DNA of 64,000 bases from Agathobacter sp. (lineage in GTDB: Bacteria > Bacillota > Clostridia > Lachnospirales > Lachnospiraceae): assembly GCA_022772675.1 (NCBI GenBank), contig JALEZW010000059.1, positions 108,593-172,592 of the forward strand, read 5' to 3'. Within the stretch, counting starts at the first letter, position 1, and every line of letters starts with the position of its first letter. Shown here in pieces: positions 43,984 to 52,012 of the stretch. Position numbers and translations under genes: made by a program. The notes under the pieces were generated by a model, which was given only the letters and a program-made list of their open reading frames with translations, had not been told where the DNA came from and did no database searches.

Positions 43984-45468
43984 ATGCCTGTATTTGATTT
44001 TAACAATACCCTGGAGGAAAATACTGCCTCCGGGTGCACCTATACAATATTTCAGTCCAGTGAACCTGCGGCATCACCGGAGAAACCTATCCTGGTGCTG
44101 GACAACCATATGCAGAAGTGGAAATATCATTCCTGCGGTGTGTTTACCAACCAGTCCAGGCGCACAGCCTTTGAGTTTTCCACAGAGGAGGGAACCGTCT
44201 GCGCCGACATTCTTCGGGTAGATGCCCGTTTTGTCAATCTTCTCCGCTGGCTGGGAGAAAACCACATTAACGTCCGGTTGTCCGGTGACAACAGAGAAGA
44301 GGGATATGCTGTTTATAAGATCAGGGAAATTGCTTACGGTGGTGGAAAAAAGCTTTCGGCAGAGGATGGTTTTTTACAGTTTATGATGGAGCGCCTCTTT
44401 GCCAGCAGTGCGCCGGGGGAGGAAATCGAGGATGAGGATAAGGAGGAAGACGGTGATGACATGAAGCTTACCAGCTTGCAGAGCATTACCGACTTTATGA
44501 CCTGTGCGGGACGCACCCTTCCGGATAATATCCGTCTGTGGGCCAGAAGAAATCTGGCAGTTGCCCGCTCCAATGAGGTTTCCCCTGAGGAACGCCGTCA
44601 TGCACAGCGTGCATTATCCATTATGATGAATATTCAGTGGAAAAATAATTATTTTGAAGCCATTGATCCCAGGGAAGCCAGAAAAATCCTTGATGAGGAG
44701 CTCTATGGCATGGAACGGGTGAAGCAGAGAATCATTGAAACTATTATCCAGATTAACAGAACCCACACCCTTCCGGCATATGGACTGCTTCTGGTGGGAC
44801 CGGCAGGAACCGGGAAATCCCAGATTGCCTATGCCGTTGCCCGGATTTTGAAACTTCCCTGGACAACCCTTGATATGAGCTCCATCAATGACCCGGAGCA
44901 GCTTACCGGAAGCTCCAGAATTTATGCCAATGCGAAACCGGGTATCATCATGGATGCATTTTCCATGGCAGGGGAGTCCAACCTGGTATTTATTATTAAT
45001 GAGCTGGATAAGGCAGCTTCCGGAAAGGGAAATGGAAATCCGGCGGATGTGCTTTTGACTCTTCTGGACAATCTTGGATTTACGGATAATTATATGGAGT
45101 GTATGATTCCCACTGCAGGAGTCTATCCCATTGCCACGGCAAATGACAAGGAGGCAATTTCTGCACCGCTTATGTCCAGATTTGCAGTGATTGATATTCC
45201 GGATTATACCTTTGAAGAGAAAAAAATCATCTTTTCCCGCTTTGCGCTACCGAAGGTGTTAAAGCGTATGAGTCTTAAGGAGGAAGAGTGTATTATAAAA
45301 GAGGACGCGCTGGATGAGATTGTAAGGCTTTATTCCAATACCAGCGGAATTCGTGATTTAGAACAGGCCGCAGAACATATTGCGGCAAATGCACTGTATC
45401 AGATAGAGGCAGACCATGTGGCATCCGTTACCTTTGATGCGGAGATGGTGCGTAATCTGCTTGCCTGA
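43984..45468 (+). CDS. Lon-like AAA+ ATPase without peptidase domain
   Basis: A 494-residue protein. The first ~210 residues contain an acidic linker (EEIEDEDKEEDGDD) and no recognised domain. The AAA+ module resembles Lon: YGMERVKQRIIE before Walker A GPAGTGKS (272-279), then a Walker B with VFIINELDK, where Asn339 stands in place of the usual Asp while Glu340 is kept, and a C-terminal lid ending SGIRDLEQA. No Lon Ser-Lys peptidase domain follows. It may be a chaperone or remodelling ATPase; nucleotide hydrolysis may be altered. Function unknown. Confidence 0.8.
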   Translation: MPVFDFNNTLEENTASGCTYTIFQSSEPAASPEKPILVLDNHMQKWKYHSCGVFTNQSRRTAFEFSTEEGTVCADILRVDARFVNLLRWLGENHINVRLSGDNREEGYAVYKIREIAYGGGKKLSAEDGFLQFMMERLFASSAPGEEIEDEDKEEDGDDMKLTSLQSITDFMTCAGRTLPDNIRLWARRNLAVARSNEVSPEERRHAQRALSIMMNIQWKNNYFEAIDPREARKILDEELYGMERVKQRIIETIIQINRTHTLPAYGLLLVGPAGTGKSQIAYAVARILKLPWTTLDMSSINDPEQLTGSSRIYANAKPGIIMDAFSMAGESNLVFIINELDKAASGKGNGNPADVLLTLLDNLGFTDNYMECMIPTAGVYPIATANDKEAISAPLMSRFAVIDIPDYTFEEKKIIFSRFALPKVLKRMSLKEEECIIKEDALDEIVRLYSNTSGIRDLEQAAEHIAANALYQIEADHVASVTFDAEMVRNLLA

Positions 45469-45500
45469 TACAGGGCAGGCAGAAAAAGGCAATAAAAAAG

Positions 45501-45572
45501 AGCTGATGACGGGAATTGAACCCGTGACCCCTTCCTTACCAAGGAAGTGCTCTACCTCTGAGCCACATCAGC
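45501..45572 (-). tRNA. tRNA-Thr (anticodon GGT)
   Basis: A 72-nt cloverleaf on the minus strand: acceptor GCTGATG / CATCAGC, D-arm with GGCTCAGAGGTAGAGC, anticodon stem CTTCC / GGAAG with loop TTGGTAA (anticodon GGT), T-arm with GGTTCAATTCC. CCA is not encoded. A run of six T follows. Confidence 0.96.
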
Positions 45573-45576
45573 ATAT

Positions 45577-45626
45577 GTTGACCGCGTCAACTATTACATC
45601 TTACAATATATTTTTTGAATTGTCAA
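45577..45626 (-). promoter_or_regulatory. Promoter of tRNA-Thr with a start-site palindrome
   Basis: Minus strand TTGACA (45621-45626), 17 bp, TAAGAT (45598-45603). A perfect palindrome GTTGAC-CGC-GTCAAC (45577-45591) lies between the start site and the mature tRNA end and could be a processing hairpin. Confidence 0.75.
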
Positions 45627-45738
45627 GAAAAAAAGAAAAATTATGTGAAGTCTGATGTATTTTAACAGTGACGGCAGTATTTCGGGAGTGGCATATATGT
45701 CGGCAAACGAGAAATAAATATAAGGAGGCATTTTAGAA

Positions 45739-46647
45739 ATGACAGAGTCCATGAAAGACTATGAAAAGGAACTGGAACAATCGTTCCGCAAAATAGAAGT
45801 GGGAGATCTGATTAGTGGAACGGTGGTTGCAGTGACCGATGAGGAGGTCACTCTGGATTTAAATTATTACGCACCGGGGGTTATTAAAATTGAAAATCTG
45901 AGCAATGACCCGGATTTTCATGCCAAAGAAGAACTGAAGCCGGGAGATACCCTGGAGGCGACTGTAATCTGTACCGATGATGGATCCGGAAATATAGAAT
46001 TATCCAAAAAGGAGGCAAATGATGTTCTTGCCTGGGATAAATTAAAGGAAATGATGGAGCAGGAGACTGTTGTGACGATCCGGATTAAGGAGAGTGTACC
46101 CAGTGGTGTGATCGCTTATCTTGAGGGAATCCGTGCATTTATCCCGGCATCCCAGATTTCTGCGGATTACGTGGAGGACACCAATGCGTGGATTGGAAAA
46201 GAGGTGCGAGCTAAGGTAATCACCGTAGATAAAGAGAAAGAAAAGCTTGTCCTTTCCGGAAAAGCAGTTGCAAGACAGGAACGGGAGGAAGAGAGAAATC
46301 ACAGGATTGCCATGCTGGTACCGGGAACCACTGTGGAGGGAACCGTGGAATCCATCATGCCATACGGCGCATTCGTAAATATCGGAAACGGAATCAGTGG
46401 TCTGGTGCACATTTCCCAGATCAGTCAGAAGCGTATTTCCTCTGTCTATGAGGTTTTAAAAGAGGGGCAAAAAGTCAAGGCCAGGATCCTAAATACCAAT
46501 GATGGAAAAGTAAGCCTCAGCATGAAGGCATTGGAAGATATTATGGAAAAGGCAGAGGATGAGGAAGAGGCAGAAGCAAAAGAGTACAGTTCCAACGAGA
46601 GTGCTGGCACCAGTCTCGGAGATCTGCTTTCCAAAATAAAGCTGTAG
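45739..46647 (+). CDS. S1-domain RNA-binding protein (RpsA-like)
   Basis: A 302-residue protein with three S1 (OB-fold) repeats at about 17-85, 105-175 and 193-262; the third is the most typical (VEGTVESIMPYGAFVNIGNGISGLVHISQIS, shown in parts). The C-terminus is an acidic, Ser-rich tail. Firmicutes proteins of this size are annotated as ribosomal protein S1 homologues, although a function like that of the six-repeat proteobacterial S1 is not assured. AAGGAGG lies 10 bp ahead of ATG 45739; a second ATG 9 bp later is possible. Confidence 0.85.
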   Translation: MTESMKDYEKELEQSFRKIEVGDLISGTVVAVTDEEVTLDLNYYAPGVIKIENLSNDPDFHAKEELKPGDTLEATVICTDDGSGNIELSKKEANDVLAWDKLKEMMEQETVVTIRIKESVPSGVIAYLEGIRAFIPASQISADYVEDTNAWIGKEVRAKVITVDKEKEKLVLSGKAVARQEREEERNHRIAMLVPGTTVEGTVESIMPYGAFVNIGNGISGLVHISQISQKRISSVYEVLKEGQKVKARILNTNDGKVSLSMKALEDIMEKAEDEEEAEAKEYSSNESAGTSLGDLLSKIKL

Positions 46648-46658
46648 GGAGGCAAAAA

Positions 46659-46688
46659 AATAAGGGTCAAAAATGTTTGACCCTTATT
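46659..46688. terminator. Bidirectional terminator
   Basis: A 13-bp perfect stem AATAAGGGTCAAA / TTTGACCCTTATT with a 4-nt loop lies between the convergent S1 and transglycosylase genes. It overlaps the stop codon of the minus-strand gene; a T7 run follows it on the minus strand. Confidence 0.85.
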
Positions 46689-47454
46689 CCTGATAATAAC
46701 CTAAAACTTTCTTCACATAGTTCTGTGTTTCAGTAAAAGGAGGAATCCCTCCGTACTTGTCCACGTTCCCGGAGCCTGCATTGTAGGCGGCGAGGGCAAG
46801 TGAAAGATCTCCATTGTATTTTTTCAAATTCTGTGAAATGATCTTTGCACCACCCATGATATTATCGTGTGCATCATATGCATCACGGATACCGAGCCCC
46901 TTTGCTGTGGAAGGCATCAGCTGCATGACTCCCATGGCACCGGCGGAACTGGTAGCTTTCTGGTTAAAGTTGGACTCCACCTTTGCAATGGCTTTTAGGA
47001 GATTGACATCCACATGGTACGTTTCAGAAGCCTCCTTAAAGTAGGTTTCCAGATCTTCCGGGGCAGAAATACTGTCAGAAGAAGTGGCTCCGGAAACAGA
47101 TGAGGTGGAACCCTGGGAACCGGATAAAGCAGATGTCTCAGCATTGGTATCCGAAGCGGCAGTCTGCGTGTCTGCCGGAGTATAAGTGCTAAGCAGCTTT
47201 TGCACGATGTCTGCAGGCAGAGTACCGGAACCGGCAGCAGTTAAAAGGGCATCTACGGCCAGTGCACGCTGGGTACGTTCTGCTTTTTCCAGATATTTCG
47301 AGAATTCTGAAACTGCAGTCTCGGTATCCATCCTCCGGAGGTCAGAACCGGTCCTGCTTTTTACTGGGTGTGATGACGAAACAGCCTTTTTTGCAGTCTG
47401 TTTTTGCTGTACGGCATTGTTATCGGAAATATATGGTAAAATGGTTACCTGCAT
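46684..47454 (-). CDS. Lytic transglycosylase (SLT domain)
   Basis: A 256-residue protein; an ATG at 47454 (or the adjacent one at 47457) follows AAGGAG. The N-terminus is polar and shows no signal peptide. Residues about 45-140 are linker-like and Ser/Thr/Ala-rich. The C-terminal SLT domain (about 145-256) has the catalytic Glu160 in AIAKVESNF, AGAMGVMQLMPSTA and the ALAAYNAGSGNV motif. It cleaves peptidoglycan with 1,6-anhydro product. The missing signal peptide suggests export by a special route or together with another machine. Confidence 0.88.
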   Translation of the reverse strand: MQVTILPYISDNNAVQQKQTAKKAVSSSHPVKSRTGSDLRRMDTETAVSEFSKYLEKAERTQRALAVDALLTAAGSGTLPADIVQKLLSTYTPADTQTAASDTNAETSALSGSQGSTSSVSGATSSDSISAPEDLETYFKEASETYHVDVNLLKAIAKVESNFNQKATSSAGAMGVMQLMPSTAKGLGIRDAYDAHDNIMGGAKIISQNLKKYNGDLSLALAAYNAGSGNVDKYGGIPPFTETQNYVKKVLGYYQE

Positions 47455-47558
47455 CATTTTCTCCTTCTTTCTGTTTCTATTGCTCCGTGAATACGCAGTC
47501 AATACGCTGATATTGTACCATATTCGGTAGAAAAATAAAAGGAAATGGTGAAAATTGC

Positions 47559-47587
47559 TTGAATTTGTAAATCAATTGATGTAGCAT
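47559..47587 (+). promoter_or_regulatory. Possible promoter of lysA
   Basis: TTGAAT (47559-47564), 17 bp, TAGCAT (47582-47587), 43 bp before the lysA start. No lysine riboswitch is seen in this short leader. Confidence 0.5.
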
Positions 47588-47630
47588 AGCAATCAGAAAA
47601 GAGTGATAGACAAAAGGAGTACATTCAATT

Positions 47631-48899
47631 ATGGAAAAGAAACCATTTGTTACAAAGGAACAGGTAGAGGAAATGGTAAAAACTTATCCGACACCATTTC
47701 ATTTGTATGATGAGAGAGGAATCCGCGAAAATGCGAAAAAGGTGAAAGAGGCGTTTTCCTGGAATCCCGGATTTCGTGAGTATTTCGCTGTGAAGGCAAC
47801 TCCGAATCCATATATTTTGAATATTTTAAAAGAGTACGATATGGGGTGTGACTGTTCTTCCTATACAGAACTGATGATGGCAAAATCCTGTGGTTTTGAC
47901 GGGGAGCATATTATGTTTTCTTCCAATGACACACCGGCGGAAGAATTTGCCTATGCCGATGAGCTGGGGGCCATCATCAATCTGGATGACTTTACCCATA
48001 TTGACTTTTTGGAGAAAACAATCGGACATATTCCGGAGACCATCAGCTGCCGTTACAATCCGGGAGGAGTGTTTGAATTGAGCAATGGAATCATGGACAA
48101 CCCTGGTGATTCCAAATACGGTATGACAAAGGATCAGTTAATCGAGGCCTTTAAGATTTTAAAGAGCAGGGGAGCTAAGCATTTTGGTATCCATGCATTC
48201 CTGGCCAGCAATACCGTCACCAACGAGTATTACCCGAAATTGGCAGGAGAACTGTTTGAGCTGGTTGTTGAGTTAAAGGAAAAGACCGGATGCGACATCA
48301 GGTTTGTCAACTTATCCGGCGGAGTGGGAATTCCTTATAAACCGGATCAGGAGCCAAACGATATCAGCGTGATCGGTGCCGGTGTTCATGAAATGTATGA
48401 TAAGATTCTGGTTCCGGCGGGACTGGGGGATGTTGCCATTTACTGTGAGATGGGACGTTTCATGCTGGGACCTTATGGATGCCTGGTGACAAAGGCCATT
48501 CATGAGAAACACATTTATAAAGAGTATATCGGTGTAGATGCCTGCGCTGCAAACTTGATGCGTCCTGCCATTTATGGGGCCTACCATCACATTACAGTTC
48601 TTGGAAAAGAGAATGCACCCTGTGACCACACCTATGATGTGACAGGATCCCTCTGTGAAAACTGTGATAAATTTGCAGTTGACAGAAAGCTTCCGAAAAT
48701 TGATATGGGAGATTATCTGGTAATCCACGATACAGGAGCTCACGGATTCTCCATGGGATACAATTACAACGGGCGTCTCCGCTCCGCAGAGCTTTTGTTA
48801 AAAGAGGATAAAAGTGTGCAGATGATTCGCCGCGCGGAGACACCGGAAGATTATTTTGCGACCTTTGACTGCTTTGATGACATTAAAATTACGCGCTGA
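47631..48899 (+). CDS. lysA: Diaminopimelate decarboxylase family enzyme
   Basis: A 422-residue PLP enzyme of the alanine-racemase-fold decarboxylases. Lys55 in YFAVKATPNPY binds PLP; HAFLASN, the GGVGIPY phosphate loop and the YCEMGRFMLGPYG substrate segment are visible. The C-terminal CDHTYDVTGSLCENCDKFA is the Cys-containing catalytic region of LysA. It converts meso-DAP to lysine. Some close relatives use other substrates, so the call is firm for the family and good for the substrate. AAAAGGAG precedes the ATG. Confidence 0.88.
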   Translation: MEKKPFVTKEQVEEMVKTYPTPFHLYDERGIRENAKKVKEAFSWNPGFREYFAVKATPNPYILNILKEYDMGCDCSSYTELMMAKSCGFDGEHIMFSSNDTPAEEFAYADELGAIINLDDFTHIDFLEKTIGHIPETISCRYNPGGVFELSNGIMDNPGDSKYGMTKDQLIEAFKILKSRGAKHFGIHAFLASNTVTNEYYPKLAGELFELVVELKEKTGCDIRFVNLSGGVGIPYKPDQEPNDISVIGAGVHEMYDKILVPAGLGDVAIYCEMGRFMLGPYGCLVTKAIHEKHIYKEYIGVDACAANLMRPAIYGAYHHITVLGKENAPCDHTYDVTGSLCENCDKFAVDRKLPKIDMGDYLVIHDTGAHGFSMGYNYNGRLRSAELLLKEDKSVQMIRRAETPEDYFATFDCFDDIKITR

Positions 48900-48937
48900 T
48901 GTATTATAGTGGTGTCATTCGAAGGGAGATACCGGTG

Positions 48938-48966
48938 TTTCAGATAGTGCACACATATTATATAAT
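48938..48966 (+). promoter_or_regulatory. Probable promoter of the small gene at 49014
   Basis: TTTCAG (48938-48943), 17 bp, TATAAT (48961-48966). Confidence 0.5.
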
Positions 48967-49013
48967 AATATCGTCAAGTGGCAAGGCTTGGCAGTCCGGA
49001 AGGAGTGAATACA

Positions 49014-49178
49014 ATGGAGGTAATGCAGGAAATGACAGAAAAAGAAATGCAGAGCGTCAAAATGTCAACGCTTTATGAGTTGAGATTGATTTTCACACAA
49101 GGAGAAAAGAAAGAGTATACAACAGAAGAAATTGTAGAACTTTTGGACAGAATCGCAACAGCGAAAGACCAAATATAA
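49014..49178 (+). CDS. Small acidic protein (54 residues)
   Basis: ATG 49014 has GGAAGGAG upstream at a good distance, and a promoter lies before it, so the gene looks real. The protein is soluble, charged and probably helical (MSTLYELRLIFTQGEKKEY, then EEIVELLDRIATAKDQ). No family is recognised. It is followed by a small hairpin AGCCGG / CCGGCT and then the tRNA-Leu terminator. Confidence 0.6.
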   Translation: MEVMQEMTEKEMQSVKMSTLYELRLIFTQGEKKEYTTEEIVELLDRIATAKDQI

Positions 49179-49276
49179 AATAAGCCGGGCTTGCCACCGG
49201 CTGAAATGCACAAGAGGTTGTAATGTAATATTTAGAAAAAGTAATCAAGAGTAATCATTTACTGTAAATATGGAAA

Positions 49277-49312
49277 AACCGCAAATCCTATTAAACTCAA
49301 GGATTTGCGGTT
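49277..49312. terminator. Bidirectional terminator downstream of tRNA-Leu
   Basis: AACCGCAAATCC / GGATTTGCGGTT, a 12-bp perfect stem with a 12-nt loop. On the minus strand it is followed directly by T5, so it mainly ends the tRNA-Leu transcript; on the plus strand AAATTTTT follows. Confidence 0.88.
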
Positions 49313-49321
49313 AAATTTTTA

Positions 49322-49405
49322 TGCCGGCAGTGGGACTTGAACCCACACGATGTTGCCATCAACAGATTTTGAGTCTGCCTCGTCTGCCAATTCCGACATG
49401 CCGGC
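49322..49405 (-). tRNA. tRNA-Leu (anticodon CAA)
   Basis: An 84-nt class II tRNA on the minus strand. Acceptor GCCGGCA / TGCCGGC with discriminator A, anticodon stem GCAGA / TCTGT with loop CTCAAAA (anticodon CAA), a long variable arm (TGATGGCAACATCG) and T-arm GGTTCAAGTCC. CCA is not encoded. Confidence 0.96.
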
Positions 49406-49418
49406 GCGAACAAATATT

Positions 49419-49447
49419 ATAATAGCATATGGCTTTGTGTATTGCAA
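49419..49447 (-). promoter_or_regulatory. Promoter of tRNA-Leu
   Basis: Minus strand TTGCAA (49442-49447), 17 bp, TATTAT (49419-49424). Confidence 0.65.
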
Positions 49448-49459
49448 GCCTTTTTTTCT

Positions 49460-49488
49460 TTGACAAAAGTTATCGTATATGATAACAT
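49460..49488 (+). promoter_or_regulatory. Promoter and operator of the XRE regulator gene
   Basis: TTGACA (49460-49465), 17 bp, TAACAT (49483-49488). A perfect inverted repeat GTTATC-GTATAT-GATAAC (49469-49486) fills the spacer and enters the -10 box, the expected place for autorepression by a HigA-type dimer. Confidence 0.78.
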
Positions 49489-49562
49489 TAGAAAAGATGC
49501 AAAAAGGAAGAAGATGAAGACTTAAAGAGCTGATACAGCGGTAAGTCCCATAGGGGGTGGAG

Positions 49563-49778
49563 ATGCAGGAACACAGTTCAGCCAGACAGGATGTGGCGTT
49601 ACAGATGAAACAGGCCAGGAAAGAGCAGGGAATCACCCAGGAAATGCTGGCAGAGAAGGTGGGCACCAAGAAATCCAACATCTCCCGTCTGGAGAGTGGC
49701 AGGTACAATCCGAGCCTGGATTTTTTGGAAAAAGTTGCCGGAGGTCTGGGGAAGGAAATCAAAGTCAAGGTGACATAA
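49563..49778 (+). CDS. XRE-family HTH regulator (HigA-like, orphan)
   Basis: A 71-residue protein with one helix-turn-helix of the Cro/CI type (LQMKQARKEQGITQEMLAEK, then SNISRLESGRYNPSLDFLEKVA). ATG 49563 and GTG 49557 both lie unusually close to GGGGGTGG, so the start is uncertain. Size and sequence resemble HigA-type antitoxins that follow a RelE/ParE-like toxin gene. Here no toxin gene is present between the promoter and this gene; only a short stub that begins ATGAAGACT and stops is seen. It is probably an orphan antitoxin or a small repressor. Confidence 0.8.
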   Translation: MQEHSSARQDVALQMKQARKEQGITQEMLAEKVGTKKSNISRLESGRYNPSLDFLEKVAGGLGKEIKVKVT

Positions 49779-49841
49779 GGTTGCATTTTCGGACAGGGAA
49801 TGGTATCGTATAAAAATGTAAGAAGGAGCATAAGAGTCAGG

Positions 49842-50120
49842 ATGACTAAGAAATTAGGAAACTACAAGGATAATGATGTGGAATTATGCCGCACCACCAA
49901 TTCGCGGGTCAGCAATGAGACGGCGGAGGCACTGTTAGAGCAGCATATTCCATTTACGAAGAACAGTAAGAAAATTCCCTTCTTTAAGAGGGAGAGTTAT
50001 AAGGGGGCAGACACTATGTGGGTGATTACCATCAATCCCCGCCGTTACAGTCAGGCCCGTCAGGTAATTGACAGCATGGACCGGGTGTACAAAGACCGTC
50101 TTGTCCTTACAAACTACTAG
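49842..50120 (+). CDS. Hypothetical protein (92 residues)
   Basis: A small, basic, soluble protein with no signal peptide. ATG 49842 has AGG right before it and GGAG farther upstream; a longer form from ATG 49800 is possible. The C-terminal half (KGADTMWVITINPRRYSQARQVIDSMDRVYK in part, ending LVLTNY) looks like a compact alpha/beta domain. I do not recognise a family. It may be in an operon with the XRE gene (63 bp apart). Confidence 0.55.
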   Translation: MTKKLGNYKDNDVELCRTTNSRVSNETAEALLEQHIPFTKNSKKIPFFKRESYKGADTMWVITINPRRYSQARQVIDSMDRVYKDRLVLTNY

Positions 50121-50224
50121 GGCCCAACGGTCAATACCGTGAAAAAAGTGTGAAATACGTTTTAAAAGAGGAAAGAGTGTGGTAAAATTCATTTCAGACA
50201 TGAGATGAAGGAGCCACATTTTTT

Positions 50225-52006
50225 ATGTTATTCAATAAATCGAAGGAGCCGGTATCCGGAAATGAAGAAAAATCCAAAACAGAAACCGTAATCTATCTGT
50301 TCATTTATGGGCTGATTCCCATTGCAGTATTTTACCTGATGGAGGCCTATGAACATAATCCCTTTAAAGAAGTGCGGGCGGAAGCACAGTTTTTTAATAT
50401 TCTGCTGTTTGAACTGCTTGGATGGATCTTCTATTTTCTGCTGGGCAGGATGCGTCCTGCCGCAGGGATTCTGGTTTCCCTGGCGGTATTGTTTGGAATT
50501 ACCAATCATTATGTGATGAAATTCCGGTCCACTCCCTTTGTACCCTGGGATATTTTTTCCGTTGGCACGGCGGCATCCGTGGCACGGGAGTATGATTTTA
50601 CACCGGATATGAGGATGGTCTTTGTGACACTGGGCTTTCTGCTTTTGTTTTTCCTCACGCATTTTTTGAAAAATGGGCCTCGTTTTTCCTGGAAGATAAG
50701 GGGAGCCGGCTTTATCCTTTTCGTGCTTTCCCTGTGTCTGTTTGTAAATACCCTGCAGAAGGAGAGTTTTCAGAACCGGCATTATCTGTATCCGTTTCTG
50801 TTTACACCGGCATATATGACAAAGGTAAACGGGATGGCGGTTACCTTTGCCATGGATCTGGCCTACGTTGCAGTGGATAAGCCCAAGGACTATGATGCCG
50901 GTGAGGCGAAAGAAATTTTAGAGGAATATGGAACCGGGGAAGGAAAAGGGGAAAAGGATGATAAAGTAGTGACAAAAACAGCAGATTTGCCCAATATCAT
51001 TGTAGTTATGGATGAGGCATTTTCCGATCTGTCTCTCCTTGGCCCCCTTCCGGCCAGTGAAGATGTGATGCCCTTTATGCATCGCATGCAGCAGGGACAG
51101 AAAAACACCATAACCGGATATGCGCAGGTATCTGTCTGCGGAGGAAATACCGCCAATTCCGAGTTTGAATTTCTAACCGGAAATACCATGGCATTTCTCC
51201 CCAATGGCAGCATTCCCTATCAGCAGTATATCAAAAAGGAGACACCGTCACTGGCTTCTTATCTGAAGTCGTTAGGTTATGAAACCTATGCGCAGCATCC
51301 TTACCTGCCCTCCGGCTGGAACCGGGATCAGGTCTATCCGCTGCTGGGCTTTGACCACATGGATTTTCTGAGTGATTACCATGACATTTCCTATGTGAGA
51401 AAATACGTAAGCGATGAGTCGGATATGCAGCATATTATTGATACCTTTGAAAACAAAGAGAGGGGAAAGCCGGCCTTTATTTTTAATGTGACCATGCAGA
51501 ATCACGGAGGTTATACGGACCTTTATCCGGATTTTATAAACGGGATTCAGTCAGGATACGAGAGCCAGCCCCTGGACCAGTATTTATCCCTTGTGCATTT
51601 GTCGGATCAGGCTTTGGAGAAACTTGTGAATTATTTTTCCGGTGTGGAGGAAAAGACGCTGATTGTCTTTTTCGGGGATCATCAGCCCAGTGATACGGTG
51701 GCATCTGTTGTGGAAAACGGGGAGGAAACCGATACAAAGACCCGCTATCTTGTACCCTATCTGGTCTGGGCAAATTACCATATCGATGCAGCAACCGGGA
51801 AAAATACGAGCCTGAATTACCTGGCAGCCCAGGTGCTTTCCGCGGCGGGAGTGCCCACTAATGATTATCAGAATTATCTGTTAAAGCTGAGTGAGACCTA
51901 TCCTGTCATTTCCGCGGCAGGGGAGACGAAGAGTATGGGTGCTGATGAAAAGGCACTGGATACCTATAGGAAACTGCAGTATTATCAATTATTTGAAAGG
52001 AAATAA
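50225..52006 (+). CDS. LTA synthase family phosphoglycerol transferase
   Basis: A 593-residue membrane enzyme with about five N-terminal helices (within residues 18-190) and a large extracellular sulfatase-fold domain. The catalytic threonine is likely Thr309 in GGNTANSEFEF; the metal motif FGDHQPSD is near residue 490, and NVTMQNHGGY is also typical. It polymerises glycerol phosphate from phosphatidylglycerol to lipoteichoic-acid-like chains or transfers it to another glycan. The gene leads an operon with yfhO-like and GT2 genes (6 and 12 bp gaps), suggesting joint synthesis and decoration of the polymer. Confidence 0.92.
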   Translation: MLFNKSKEPVSGNEEKSKTETVIYLFIYGLIPIAVFYLMEAYEHNPFKEVRAEAQFFNILLFELLGWIFYFLLGRMRPAAGILVSLAVLFGITNHYVMKFRSTPFVPWDIFSVGTAASVAREYDFTPDMRMVFVTLGFLLLFFLTHFLKNGPRFSWKIRGAGFILFVLSLCLFVNTLQKESFQNRHYLYPFLFTPAYMTKVNGMAVTFAMDLAYVAVDKPKDYDAGEAKEILEEYGTGEGKGEKDDKVVTKTADLPNIIVVMDEAFSDLSLLGPLPASEDVMPFMHRMQQGQKNTITGYAQVSVCGGNTANSEFEFLTGNTMAFLPNGSIPYQQYIKKETPSLASYLKSLGYETYAQHPYLPSGWNRDQVYPLLGFDHMDFLSDYHDISYVRKYVSDESDMQHIIDTFENKERGKPAFIFNVTMQNHGGYTDLYPDFINGIQSGYESQPLDQYLSLVHLSDQALEKLVNYFSGVEEKTLIVFFGDHQPSDTVASVVENGEETDTKTRYLVPYLVWANYHIDAATGKNTSLNYLAAQVLSAAGVPTNDYQNYLLKLSETYPVISAAGETKSMGADEKALDTYRKLQYYQLFERK

Positions 52007-52012
52007 TCCGGT

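Noticed and set aside
47503..47630. Lysine riboswitch or T-box ahead of lysA
   Set aside because: The leader after the likely promoter is only about 40 nt and lacks any of the conserved elements.
49182..49204. Terminator of the 54-residue gene
   Set aside because: The hairpin AGCCGG / CCGGCT has no T run; the stronger bidirectional terminator at 49277-49312 probably ends this transcript.
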